Below are positions 18,109-29,223 of a stretch of DNA of 64,000 nt, piece after piece. Position 1 is the stretch's first letter, and each line of letters begins with the position of its first letter. The DNA is from Phenylobacterium zucineum HLK1 (lineage in GTDB: Bacteria > Pseudomonadota > Alphaproteobacteria > Caulobacterales > Caulobacteraceae), in NCBI RefSeq assembly GCF_000017265.1, contig NC_011144.1, positions 3,698,001 to 3,762,000 of the forward strand, written 5' to 3'. The notes beneath the pieces were generated by a model. The model did no database searches. It was given only the letters and a program-made list of their open reading frames with translations, and had not been told where the DNA came from. The translations under genes and the position numbers were made by a program.

Positions 18109-19278
18109 TCAGGCGGCTTGAAGGTCGGCGGCGACGGTGGCGAAGGCCCAGTCGAGCCAGGGCGTCAGGGCGTCGACGTCGGACGTCTCGACCGTGGCGC
18201 CGCACCAGATCCGCAGGCCGGGGGGCGCGTCGCGGTAGCCGCCCACGTCGAGGGCCACGCCCTCCTTCTCCAGCGCCGAGGCCAGCTTCTTGGCGAAGTC
18301 GGCCTGGGCGGCGTCGGGCAGGCCGGTGACGCGCGGGTCCACCACCTTCAGGCACACCGAGGTGTTCGAGACCGTAGCCGGATCCTCGGCCAGGAACTCG
18401 ACCCACGGGGTCTTGGCGACCCAGTCGGCGAGGATGGCGAGGTTGGCGTCGGCGCGGCGCTTCATCTCGGCCAGGCCGCCGATCCCCTCGGCCCATTTCA
18501 GGGCGTCGATGGCGTCCTCGACGCAGAGCATCGAGGGCGTGTTGATGGTCGAGCCCTCGAAGATCTCGGCGTTCAGCTTGCCGCCCTTGGTCATGCGGAA
18601 CAGCTTGGGCATCGGCCAGGCGGGCGTGTAGCTCTCGAGCCGCTCGACGGCGCGGGGCCCGAGGACCAGGACGCCGTGGCCGCCCTCGCCGCCCAGGGCC
18701 TTCTGCCAGGAGAAGGTCACCACATCGAGCTTGGCCCAGTCGAGCGTCTGGGCGAAGGCCGCGCTGGTGGCGTCGCAGATGACGATCCCGTCGCGGTCGG
18801 CGGCGATGAAGTCGGCGTTCGGCACGCGCACGCCCGAGGTCGTGCCGTTCCAGGTGAAGACGAGGTCGGCGTCCTTGCGGACCTTCGACAGGTCGGGGAG
18901 CTTGCCGTAGGGCGCATCCAGCACCTCGGCGGGGATCTTCAGCTGCTTGGTGACGTCGGTCACCCAGTCCTTGCCGAAGCTCTCGAAGGCCAGCAGCTGG
19001 ACCGGCTTCGGCCCCAGCATCGACCACAGCGCCATCTCCACGGCGCCGGTGTCCGAGCCCGGCACGATGCCGACCAGGAAGTCGTCCGGGACCTGCAGCA
19101 CGGCGCGCGTGCGGTCGATCGCCTCTTTCAGCCGCGCCTTGCCCAGCTTGGAGCGGTGCGACCGGCCGAGGACGGCGTTGGCGAGGTTTTCGGGGGCCCA
19201 TCCGGGGCGCTTGGCGCACGGACCGGATGAAAATTCGGGTCGAGCCGGGCGCATGGCCGGCTTCGGCAGAGTCGTCAC
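18109..19278 (-). CDS. serC: Phosphoserine aminotransferase
   Basis: A PLP enzyme that converts 3-phosphohydroxypyruvate plus glutamate to phosphoserine. It is of the alphaproteobacterial type, as seen from [17 protein letters not shown] near the start and [17 protein letters not shown]. The PLP lysine is in [18 protein letters not shown] at 19278 is chosen because GGGAG lies 8 bases upstream. An ATG at 19293 is in frame, but its purine run is too close. With the GTG start the protein is 389 aa. It is preceded by a structured leader (19279-19371) and followed by serA. The same enzyme can also serve pyridoxal phosphate synthesis. Confidence 0.93.
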   Translation of the reverse strand: MTTLPKPAMRPARPEFSSGPCAKRPGWAPENLANAVLGRSHRSKLGKARLKEAIDRTRAVLQVPDDFLVGIVPGSDTGAVEMALWSMLGPKPVQLLAFESFGKDWVTDVTKQLKIPAEVLDAPYGKLPDLSKVRKDADLVFTWNGTTSGVRVPNADFIAADRDGIVICDATSAAFAQTLDWAKLDVVTFSWQKALGGEGGHGVLVLGPRAVERLESYTPAWPMPKLFRMTKGGKLNAEIFEGSTINTPSMLCVEDAIDALKWAEGIGGLAEMKRRADANLAILADWVAKTPWVEFLAEDPATVSNTSVCLKVVDPRVTGLPDAAQADFAKKLASALEKEGVALDVGGYRDAPPGLRIWCGATVETSDVDALTPWLDWAFATVAADLQAA

Positions 19279-19371
19279 AGCGATGTCTCCCATCCTTGCA
19301 GATGGGCTGCGCCCCGTTGGGGGGGCGTGGCCCGCCGGCCAAAAGCCAGCGTTCTTGCTGCAGCGCAAGAA
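19279..19371 (-). ncRNA. Candidate serC leader RNA
   Basis: On the minus strand the serC 5' region shows a 7-bp hairpin TTCTTGC-GCTGCA-GCAAGAA (19352-19371), a GC-rich middle stem (GGCC-GGCG-GGCC) and a 6-bp hairpin CCCATC-TGCAAG-GATGGG (19289-19306). The last hairpin ends in the GGG of the GGGAG ribosome-binding site. The serC motif is a known alphaproteobacterial leader element found upstream of serC. Position and layout fit it, but the match was made by eye, not with a covariance model. Confidence 0.55.
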
Positions 19372-19414
19372 AAACTTTCCGGGGGCGCCCGATAGCGGCG
19401 CTGTGACGCGGGAC

Positions 19415-19855
19415 TCAGGCGGTCGCGGCGCGGCGCCGGCGCGTCTTGTTCAGCCAGTGACCGGCCACGCCGCCGACGATGCAGAAGATCACGCCCCAGC
19501 TGACGAGGTTGTTCACGACGGCGAACGGCGTGTCCAACGCCCGCTCCATCACATAGTAGTAGGCGTGCAGCGAGAACTGGGCCGCCTGCAGCAGCATGGC
19601 CAGCCCCAGCCAGACCTTGGCGAACCGCACCGCAAGGGCGAGGAAACTCAGCGCCAGCACACCGTCGATCGCCAGGGCCGCCGTCGCCAGGCTGTCGCCG
19701 GCGAGGTTGCGCTGGGCGATCTCCATGCAGAGCGCGATGATGAGATTGACGCCGGCGCCCACGCGCTCGGGCCAGCCGCCCTTCCACACCGCGAAGACGG
19801 CGCAGGCGCCGATCACCGCCAGCAGCGAATACTGCGTGTAGAAGGTGTGAAACAT
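19415..19855 (-). CDS. Small membrane protein of unknown function
   Basis: A 146-aa protein with about four predicted membrane helices (roughly 9-25, 35-52, 58-92 and 110-132) and a basic C-terminus (KTRRRRAA). I do not recognise a family. Its ATG forms the edge of a perfect 14-bp inverted repeat (19855-19888) that also holds the only purine-rich stretch (TTAGGGG) able to act as a ribosome-binding site, so translation may be controlled by RNA folding. The upstream gene at 19922-20257 is in the same orientation and could share its transcript; serC follows downstream. Confidence 0.7.
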   Translation of the reverse strand: MFHTFYTQYSLLAVIGACAVFAVWKGGWPERVGAGVNLIIALCMEIAQRNLAGDSLATAALAIDGVLALSFLALAVRFAKVWLGLAMLLQAAQFSLHAYYYVMERALDTPFAVVNNLVSWGVIFCIVGGVAGHWLNKTRRRRAATA

Positions 19856-19888
19856 TTCGCGCCCCTAACGCGGATTAGGGGCGCGAAA
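19855..19888. promoter_or_regulatory. 14-bp perfect inverted repeat over a start codon
   Basis: TTTCGCGCCCCTAA (19855-19868), loop CGCGGA, TTAGGGGCGCGAAA (19875-19888). In the minus-strand mRNA the 3' arm contains the putative ribosome-binding site and touches the AUG of the membrane protein gene. It could instead be a dimeric repressor operator, or act as a terminator for the upstream 111-aa gene, although no U-run follows. Confidence 0.85.
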
Positions 19889-19921
19889 CCAGTTAAACTA
19901 TTGCAACCCTAACTGCCGAAC

Positions 19922-20257
19922 TCAGCCGACGTCGCGCATCTCCACCTGTCCCGTCGCCGACGACAGGTTCTTGTGCATCTCGCCCGCCATCTTGGTGCGG
20001 ATGCCGAGGCGCAGCTTGGCCTCGCCCAGCTGCGCATGCACGCCGACCATGGCCGACCGCGCCTCGCTGAGCGCCTTCATGGCCTCCATGAGCTTCACCT
20101 GGGCGTCGTCCGCGAACACCAGCGAGGCGTCCACGTCCTTCCGCGCGGCGAGCATCACGCTCATCAGTTCGGCCGCCTCGGCCAGGGCGCCGTCCACCGC
20201 CGCCTCGGTGGCGAACAGCTTGTTGGCCACGCGCTGCGCAACGAAAACCTTCTCCAT
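19922..20257 (-). CDS. Small helical protein of unknown function
   Basis: A 111-aa protein, almost entirely predicted helix, with no signal peptide or membrane segment. It contains Ala/Met-rich heptad-like stretches (VDGALAEAAELMSVMLAAR, KLMEAMKALSEARSAMVG). I do not recognise it. GGAGGG lies 8 bases before the ATG. It diverges from a hybrid histidine kinase across a gap that is unusually A+T-rich for this DNA, and may be co-transcribed with the membrane protein gene downstream. Confidence 0.6.
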   Translation of the reverse strand: MEKVFVAQRVANKLFATEAAVDGALAEAAELMSVMLAARKDVDASLVFADDAQVKLMEAMKALSEARSAMVGVHAQLGEAKLRLGIRTKMAGEMHKNLSSATGQVEMRDVG

Positions 20258-20448
20258 GGGAACACCCTCCAGTTGCCCGACACGCGTTAAGGTAAATGTA
20301 TAGTTAAGCTGCGCGCAAACGATTCATGAGTTGTTAACCACTTTTTATCGGCCATGGGTTGTACCGTGGCGCCGAGGGCACAATCCCTGGGCGCCGGACT
20401 CTCCCGAGAAGCGAAGCGTTAGGACTATTACGCCTATGAGCAGGCGCG
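20258..20448. promoter_or_regulatory. Divergent promoter region with TTAA motifs
   Basis: This gap contains TTAA at 20287 and 20304, a TAAA-N7-TTAA arrangement at 20293-20307 and TTAACCAC at 20334-20341. CtrA, the Caulobacter cell-cycle regulator, binds TTAA-N7-TTAA and half-sites of form TTAACCAT. The matches are close but not perfect. The A+T cluster in very GC-rich DNA supports a regulatory role for at least one of the flanking genes. Confidence 0.35.
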
Positions 20449-22380
<1,932 letters not shown>

Positions 22381-22505
22381 CGCGGCCTTCACCTAGCTGA
22401 ACGGCGCACAACCGCGAAGCTCAGGCAGGCTTCAGGGGCCGCGTGTTTTCCTCCGACCATCGAGGCCGCCCATGCGGCCGCCCCCGAGGTTCTGGAGGAC
22501 CGCAA

Positions 22506-22895
22506 ATGAAGAAGATCATCGCTTCTCTGGCCGCCGTCGCCGCCGTGACCGCGGTCGCCGCCCCCGCCGCCGCCCAGCCGTGGGACTACGGCCGTCCCGG
22601 CTACGACCGCGAGTACCGCGACCACGATCGCGGCGGCTGGCAGAACATCAACCAGCGCCAGGCGCGCATCGACCGCCGCATCGACCAGGGCGTTCGCCGC
22701 GGCCAGCTCACCCGCCGCGAGGCCGACCAGCTGCGCCGGGAGTTCTGGGGCATCGCCCGGCTGGAGCAGCGCTATCGCCACAACGGCCTTTCGTCGTGGG
22801 AGCGCGCCGATCTCGACCGTCGCTTCGATCGGCTCGAGGCCAGGCTCCGCTGGGAGCGGCAAGACAACCAGTACGGCTACAACGGCTGGCGCTAA
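22506..22895 (+). CDS. Secreted small basic protein of unknown function
   Basis: A 129-aa protein with a signal peptide (MKKIIASLAAVAAVTAVAAP through AAAQ, cleavage near 24), a Tyr/Asp/Arg-rich stretch (YDREYRDHDRGGW), then a helical Arg-rich domain with two related helices (RQARIDRRIDQGVRRGQLTR and ADLDRRFDRLEARLR). Such periplasmic proteins are common in Caulobacter and sphingomonads, but no function is known to me. GGAGGACC precedes the ATG at 22506, which supports this start over an upstream in-frame one. A strong hairpin follows at 22924-22948. Confidence 0.75.
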   Translation: MKKIIASLAAVAAVTAVAAPAAAQPWDYGRPGYDREYRDHDRGGWQNINQRQARIDRRIDQGVRRGQLTRREADQLRREFWGIARLEQRYRHNGLSSWERADLDRRFDRLEARLRWERQDNQYGYNGWR

Positions 22896-22923
22896 GCCCC
22901 CCGCCCTGCCTGACTTGGGAAAC

Positions 22924-22948
22924 GCGCCCCCGGAGCGATCCGGGGGCG
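22924..22948. terminator. Hairpin after the secreted protein gene
   Basis: CGCCCCCGGA-GCGA-TCCGGGGGCG, a 10-bp stem with a 4-base loop, lies about 28 bases after the stop codon. The tail TCGTCATGTC is only mildly T-rich, so termination may be weak or Rho-assisted. Confidence 0.55.
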
Positions 22949-22956
22949 TCGTCATG

Positions 22957-23034
22957 TCAGGGCCTAGGGTCAGGGCCCAGGATCAGGGCCCAGGATCAGG
23001 GCCCAGGATCAGGGCCCAGGATCAGGGCCCAGAA
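22957..23034. repeat. Six tandem copies of a 13-bp unit
   Basis: The unit TCAGGGCCCAGGA is repeated without gaps from 22957 to 23034; the first and last copies are slightly diverged. Each unit carries the palindrome GGGCCC. The array lies in the short gap between a terminator-like hairpin and the 3' end of the phzF-like gene. Confidence 0.92.
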
Positions 23035-23850
23035 TCAAGGCTGCGTGCGGAGGCGGGACTCCAGGACCGTGACCGCCGCTCCGCGGATCAGAACCCGCTC
23101 GCCGCGCACCTCGCATTCCAGGTCGCCGCCCCGGCCGGGGAACGCCTGGTGGTAGCGCAGGGCAGGACGGCCCAGCCGCTCGGAGAACAGCGGGGCCAGG
23201 ATGCAGTGCAGCGACCCGGTCGTGGGGTCCTCCGGGATGCCGGAGCCGGGCGCGAAGAAGCGGCTGACCACCTGATAGGGCCGGTCCGTCGCCAGGGCCG
23301 CCACGCCGACGTTGCCGCGGCCGCCGGTCGCCGCGCTGGACACCGCGTTGAGGGCGACGAGATCGGGCCGGAGCGCGTGCACGGCGGCCTCGTCGTCGAC
23401 GATCGCCACGAGGTAGGTCGAGGCCCAGACCTCGCGCGGTTCGACCCCCAGGGCCTCGGCCAGGCCCGGCGGGTGCTCGACCCGCCGCGGCGGCTGGGCC
23501 GGGAAATCCATCTCATAGCCCTGGGCGGTCCGGGCGACAGTCAGGGCCCCGGACTTCGTCTCGAACACCACCCGCTCGGCGTCGACGCCGAGCTCGGCGA
23601 ACAGCACATGGGCCGAGGCCAGGGTGGCGTGGCCGCACAGCGGGACCTCGAGCAGGGGCGTGAACCAGCGCAGGCCGAAGCGGGCCGGATCGGCCGTCCG
23701 CAGCAGGAAGGCGGTCTCGGCCTGGTTGTTCTCGGCGGCCAGGGCCTGCATCCAGGCGTCGGCCGGCCAGGCGTCGAAGGGCTCGACCACGCAGGCGGGA
23801 TTGCCCCGGAAGGGCTCGGCGGCGAAGGCGTCTACGGTCCACTGGCGCAT
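23035..23850 (-). CDS. PhzF-family isomerase/epimerase
   Basis: A 271-aa member of the PhzF family (diaminopimelate-epimerase-like fold). It begins [21 protein letters not shown] and has the conserved Glu in NNQAETAFL, which acts as acid/base in PhzF, plus [15 protein letters not shown] and [15 protein letters not shown]. No other phenazine gene is nearby, so the substrate is unknown and phenazine synthesis is not implied. The start at 23850 matches the family N-terminus; an upstream in-frame extension does not. It diverges from the GNAT gene at 23934. Confidence 0.88.
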   Translation of the reverse strand: MRQWTVDAFAAEPFRGNPACVVEPFDAWPADAWMQALAAENNQAETAFLLRTADPARFGLRWFTPLLEVPLCGHATLASAHVLFAELGVDAERVVFETKSGALTVARTAQGYEMDFPAQPPRRVEHPPGLAEALGVEPREVWASTYLVAIVDDEAAVHALRPDLVALNAVSSAATGGRGNVGVAALATDRPYQVVSRFFAPGSGIPEDPTTGSLHCILAPLFSERLGRPALRYHQAFPGRGGDLECEVRGERVLIRGAAVTVLESRLRTQP

Positions 23851-23933
23851 GACCGGCTCTTGCGACCCGCGGCCGCCGCCAGCAAGAGCCACTTGCGAGC
23901 GGCCGGACCTTTGCGGCCCTGGGAGACGCGACC

Positions 23934-24386
23934 ATGGCGCACGAGACGAGCGAGGCCGGCTACCTGCTCAGCGACGATCCCGCGCGCTTCGACCTGGCCC
24001 GCGCGCATGGCTGGATAGGCGGGCGGAGCTACTGGGCGCAGGGCATTCCCTTCGACACCTTCCGCCGCGCCTGCGAGGCCAGCCTGACGGTCGGCGCCTA
24101 CGCCCCTTCGGGCGACATGGCCGGCATGGCCCGCGTCGTCACCGACCGGGCGACCTTCGGCTGGATCTGCGACGTCTTCGTGGACGAGGCGCACCGCGGC
24201 GCCGGCGTCGGCAAGATGCTGATGGCCTACCTGAAGGCCCACCCGGACCTGCAGGGATTTCGCCGGATGCACCTGGCGACCCGCGACGCCCACGGCCTCT
24301 ACGCCGGGTTCGGGTTCGTCCCGCTCACGGGCGTGGACGCCTGGATGGAGATCCGCGATCCCGACGTCTACCGCCGCTCTTCCTAG
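23934..24386 (+). CDS. GNAT-family N-acetyltransferase
   Basis: A 150-aa protein with the acetyl-CoA pyrophosphate-binding motif in [17 protein letters not shown] (R-x-x-G-x-G/A pattern) near residue 85, a preceding beta-strand (FGWICDVFV), and the C-terminal [12 protein letters not shown] typical of GNAT enzymes. It resembles the short stand-alone GNATs whose substrates are mostly unknown. It diverges from the PhzF-like gene, and its end overlaps the convergent nucleotidyltransferase gene by 4 bases. Confidence 0.87.
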   Translation: MAHETSEAGYLLSDDPARFDLARAHGWIGGRSYWAQGIPFDTFRRACEASLTVGAYAPSGDMAGMARVVTDRATFGWICDVFVDEAHRGAGVGKMLMAYLKAHPDLQGFRRMHLATRDAHGLYAGFGFVPLTGVDAWMEIRDPDVYRRSS

Positions 24387-24952
24387 CCGGGGATCACCTC
24401 GATCTCGGGCCAGCGGGCGCTCGCCGAGGCCGCCGTGCGGGCGAAGCCGCCCGTCTTCCGCCAGGGATTCGGCCGCAGCCGCATGGCGAACAGGTCGTCG
24501 AGGCCGAAGGGCGCCATGACGGTCAGGCGGTCGTCCGGCTCCAGCCGGACCCCCACCGCGAACAGCGGGCTGACGAACCGTTCCAGCGCCTCGCCGCTGG
24601 AGGCCAGCGGCGCATAGGGCTCGCCGAACTTGCCCTCGAACCAGAGATGCACGCGGGCCTGGTTGCGCACCTCGACCATCTCGCGCAGCGGCGGCTCGAA
24701 GGCCGCGGCGACGCGCCGGATCACCACGTCCTCGGCCTCGTACGAGACGTCCGAGGCGTCGAAGTAGCCGAGATCGTAGTCCTTGATCCCGTAATCGATG
24801 TCGCGCCCGGTGAGGTGATTGAGCACCCGCTGGTAGACGGCGCCCGAGAAGACCAGCCAGTCGGGCAGGTCCAGGTCGCGCGCCGTCCGCAGCACCTGCA
24901 TCAGCGGCTCGGAGCGGACAAGGATCGCGCGCAGCTCGTCCTCGCGGCTCAT
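24383..24952 (-). CDS. Nucleotidyltransferase family protein (NTP_transf_6 type)
   Basis: A 189-aa protein of the PF06042-type nucleotidyltransferase-like family. The motif IDYGIKDYDLGYFDASDVSYE near residue 55 (cited as IKDYDLGYFD) contains the paired acidic residues that would bind metal. FSGAVYQRVLNHLTGR precedes it and FGLDDLFAMRLRPNP follows. Members of the family have no settled substrate. The ATG overlaps the thiD stop codon by 4 bases, so it is the last gene of a folP-thiD operon. Confidence 0.8.
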   Translation of the reverse strand: MSREDELRAILVRSEPLMQVLRTARDLDLPDWLVFSGAVYQRVLNHLTGRDIDYGIKDYDLGYFDASDVSYEAEDVVIRRVAAAFEPPLREMVEVRNQARVHLWFEGKFGEPYAPLASSGEALERFVSPLFAVGVRLEPDDRLTVMAPFGLDDLFAMRLRPNPWRKTGGFARTAASASARWPEIEVIPG

Positions 24953-25749
24953 GTCCGGCTCCGCACCGGCCAGCCGTGGTCCAGCGGGCCGTGGCCCTTG
25001 CCCAGCCCCGGCGCCCGCAGCATGGCCTCCTGCACATAGGCCCAGGCGCGCGCCACCGCCTCGGTGAGCGGCAGGCCCTGGGCCATGCCGGTCGCACAGG
25101 CCGAGGCCAGGGTGCAGCCGGTGCCATGGGTGTGGCGCGTCTCGATGCGCTCGGTCTCGAAGACGGTCTCGCCCGCCGGGGTCATCAGAACGTCGACGAC
25201 GCGGTCGCCGGGCACATGGCCGCCCTTCATCAGCACCGCCTTGGCGCCGGCGGCCAGGAGCGCCTCGCCGGCGCGGCGCAGGTCGTCGGTCGTCTCAACC
25301 GGCTGGCCGGTGAGGGCGGCGGCCTCGGGGGCGTTGGGGGTCAGCAGCGCCGCTTGCGGGACCAGCCGCTCGCGCACCGCCGCCACCGCGGCCTGCGCCA
25401 GCAGCGGCGCCCCGCCCTTGGCGATCATCACAGGGTCCACCACAGCCGGAACGCCGGCCTCGGCGATCAGGCGGGCGACGAGCTCCACCGTGGGCGCATC
25501 GCCCAGCATGCCGGTCTTGACGACGTCGGCGCCGATGTCGTCCAGCACCGCCCGGGCCTGGGCCTCGATCACCTCCAGCGGGATCGGATGCACGCCGGTG
25601 ACGCCCAGGGTGTTCTGGACGGTGACAGCGGTGATCGCCGTGGCGGCGTAGCCGCCCAGCACGGTGACGGTCTTGATGTCCGCCTGGATTCCGGCGCCGC
25701 CGCCGGAGTCGGAACCCGCAATGATGAGAACTCGGCCGAGCGACTGCAT
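24949..25749 (-). CDS. thiD: Hydroxymethylpyrimidine/phosphomethylpyrimidine kinase
   Basis: A 266-aa ribokinase-fold enzyme that phosphorylates HMP and HMP-phosphate for thiamine synthesis. The N-terminal GSDSGGGAGIQADIKT, VQNTLGVTGV and the C-terminal anion-hole motif HTHGTGCTLASA are diagnostic. The start at 25749 is the family N-terminus; the frame stays open far upstream but that is folP in another frame. It begins 8 bases after the folP stop. There is no TPP riboswitch just upstream, in line with an internal operon position. Confidence 0.95.
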   Translation of the reverse strand: MQSLGRVLIIAGSDSGGGAGIQADIKTVTVLGGYAATAITAVTVQNTLGVTGVHPIPLEVIEAQARAVLDDIGADVVKTGMLGDAPTVELVARLIAEAGVPAVVDPVMIAKGGAPLLAQAAVAAVRERLVPQAALLTPNAPEAAALTGQPVETTDDLRRAGEALLAAGAKAVLMKGGHVPGDRVVDVLMTPAGETVFETERIETRHTHGTGCTLASACATGMAQGLPLTEAVARAWAYVQEAMLRAPGLGKGHGPLDHGWPVRSRT

Positions 25750-25757
25750 GGGGCCGA

Positions 25758-26615
25758 TTAGCCCGCCTGCGCGATCGCCGTCCAGACGCGCAGGGCCTGC
25801 ACGGTCTCGCGGACGTCGTGGACGCGCACCGCCGCCACGCCCCGGGCGGCGCCGGCGAGCGCCGCGGCGATCGAGCCGCCCAGCCGCGCGTCCGGCGGGG
25901 ATCCGGCGTCCAGGGCGCCGATGAAGCTCTTGCGGCTCACCCCCAGCAGGACGGGGAAGCCCAGCTCGACGATGCGGGACAAGCCCGCCAGCAGGGGCAG
26001 GTTGTGGCGGATCATGTGCTTGCCGAAGCCGATGCCCGGATCGAGCCAGATCCGCTCGCGCGCCACGCCCGCGGCCATGGCGGCCTCGGCCCGGGCGGCG
26101 AGGAAATCCGCCACCTCGGCGACGACGTCGTCGTAGCGGGGCTCCTTCTGCATGGTGCCGGGCTCGCCCTGCATGTGCATCAGCACGGCCTCGCAGCCCA
26201 GCTCGGCCGCCGCCTCGAGGGCGCGCTCCCCCCGCAACGCCGCCACGTCGTTCCACATCGTCGCGCCGGCGGCCACCGCCGCCCGCGCCACTGCGGGCTT
26301 CATGGTGTCGACCGAAATGGCCACGTCACTCTCGGCGCGGATCGCCCGGATCAGCGGGACCACGCGGGCGATCTCCTCTTCCGCCGGCACGGGCGCCGCG
26401 CCGGGCCGGGTGGACTCCCCTCCCACGTCCAGCATGTCGGCGCCATCGGCGATCAGCCGCCGGGCCTTCACCAGCCCCGCCTCCACGCCGGACAGCCGTC
26501 CGCCGTCCGAGAAGCTGTCGGGGGTCATGTTGATCACCCCCATCACCCGGACGGGGGGAAGCTCGGTTCGGTGGAGGTCCATCATGGGGCGCCCGTCTGC
26601 CGTCCGGCGGCTCAT
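25758..26615 (-). CDS. folP: Dihydropteroate synthase
   Basis: A 285-aa TIM-barrel enzyme that condenses p-aminobenzoate with dihydropterin pyrophosphate in folate synthesis; the target of sulfonamides. Motifs are VMGVINMTPDSFSDGG near residue 25, DVGGESTRPGA near 62, SVDTMKPAVARAAV near 100 and the phosphate-binding VSRKSFIG near 230. It lies downstream of ftsH, as in many proteobacteria, and upstream of thiD. The start at 26615 has GAAGG upstream; a Met-Met pair at residue 11 is an alternative. Confidence 0.95.
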   Translation of the reverse strand: MSRRTADGRPMMDLHRTELPPVRVMGVINMTPDSFSDGGRLSGVEAGLVKARRLIADGADMLDVGGESTRPGAAPVPAEEEIARVVPLIRAIRAESDVAISVDTMKPAVARAAVAAGATMWNDVAALRGERALEAAAELGCEAVLMHMQGEPGTMQKEPRYDDVVAEVADFLAARAEAAMAAGVARERIWLDPGIGFGKHMIRHNLPLLAGLSRIVELGFPVLLGVSRKSFIGALDAGSPPDARLGGSIAAALAGAARGVAAVRVHDVRETVQALRVWTAIAQAG

Positions 26616-26645
26616 AGCAGCCTTCGGCGCGGCCCCGATACGAAG

Positions 26646-26671
26646 AAGGGCGGCCCTCGCGGACCGCCCTT
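26646..26671 (-). terminator. Hairpin between ftsH and folP
   Basis: AAGGGCGG with CCGCCCTT across a 10-base loop, followed in the minus-strand direction by CTTCGTATC. It lies just after the ftsH stop codon and could terminate or attenuate transcription entering folP. Confidence 0.5.
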
Positions 26672-26681
26672 CCCGTGTTCG

Positions 26682-28565
<1,884 letters not shown>

Positions 28566-28756
28566 CCGTTCCAGACCGCTTTCGGAAATCCGTCGAGGCT
28601 AAAGATAGGGGCGAGACCCTTGTTCCACCAGCGCGGCCGTGGCCGGCGCGACCTATTGCCCTCGCATGGGCGCCGCCACCTATCGCCACGGGGGGGCCTG
28701 CGGCGATGCGCTGGATCAATTCCTGGCCCGCATATGGGACCTGGCCCCACATGAGA

Positions 28757-28783
28757 AAGGCCGCGCCCGGGCGGCGCGGCCTT
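28757..28783 (-). terminator. Terminator-like hairpin after rpsU
   Basis: AAGGCCGCGCC and GGCGCGGCCTT pair across a 5-base loop, about 30 bases after the rpsU stop. The minus-strand tail TTTCTC is short. It lies in the 247-base gap between rpsU and ftsH, in which I see no other gene. Confidence 0.6.
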
Positions 28784-28812
28784 CCTTGAACGTCAGCGAA
28801 GCTGGGCTCGGC

Positions 28813-29046
28813 TCAGCGGCCGGGCTTCTTCGGGGCCACGATCAGGCCTTCGCGCTGGGCGCGCTTGCGGGCCAGCTTGCGGGCCCGGCGCACGGCTTCC
28901 GCCTTCTGGCGGGCGCGCTTCTCGGAGGGCTTCTCGTAGTGGACGTGCCGCTTCATCTCGCGGAACGAACCCTCGCGCTGCATCTTCTTCTTCAGCGCCT
29001 TGAGGGCCTGATCGACGTTGTTGTCGCGGACGAAAATCTGAACCAG
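28813..29046 (-). CDS. rpsU: 30S ribosomal protein S21 (apparent CTG start)
   Basis: A small basic ribosomal protein (77 residues) of the S21 family: [33 protein letters not shown] and the Lys/Arg-rich C-terminus ([17 protein letters not shown]). The family N-terminus is Met-Val-Gln or similar, and here the codon before Val-Gln-Ile is CTG. No in-frame ATG, GTG or TTG lies at or near this point. AGGAGAG ends about 6-7 bases before the CTG. The first internal ATG would remove the conserved first ~20 residues. A terminator-like structure lies upstream at 29109-29143. Confidence 0.9.
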   Translation of the reverse strand: MVQIFVRDNNVDQALKALKKKMQREGSFREMKRHVHYEKPSEKRARQKAEAVRRARKLARKRAQREGLIVAPKKPGR

Positions 29047-29108
29047 AGGTCTCTCTCCTGTTGTCGCCGGCCGCCCGCCCCGTCCCGGTCAAGAGCGGCG
29101 AGCGAAAC

Positions 29109-29143
29109 AAAAAAACTGCGCCCGAAGGTTTTGGGCCTTCGGG
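29109..29143 (-). terminator. Intrinsic terminator-like hairpin in the rpsU upstream region
   Basis: On the minus strand, CCCGAAGG-CCCAAAA-CCTTCGGG is followed by CGCAG and then seven Ts. It reads towards rpsU and ends about 60 bases before it. Since no gene to its right is transcribed in this direction, it would end either a short leader RNA of rpsU (attenuation) or an independent small RNA starting in 29144-29223. Confidence 0.65.
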
Positions 29144-29223
29144 TTTGAGCGCGGCGAGATAGCAGAAGCGGACGGCCGAGTCCACGGCGAGACGCAGGTT
29201 TCGCAAGGCGCTAGGATCAAACG

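Noticed and set aside
22957..23034. CRISPR array
   Set aside because: The repeats are 13 bp and directly adjacent with no unique spacers, so this is a tandem repeat. No cas genes are nearby.
23035..23850. Phenazine biosynthesis locus
   Set aside because: Only a PhzF-fold gene is present. The family is broad, and no other phenazine gene is in the window.
28566..28812. A gene in the gap between rpsU and ftsH
   Set aside because: Short frames here have no ribosome-binding site or family resemblance. The gap is better explained by the rpsU terminator and the ftsH promoter.
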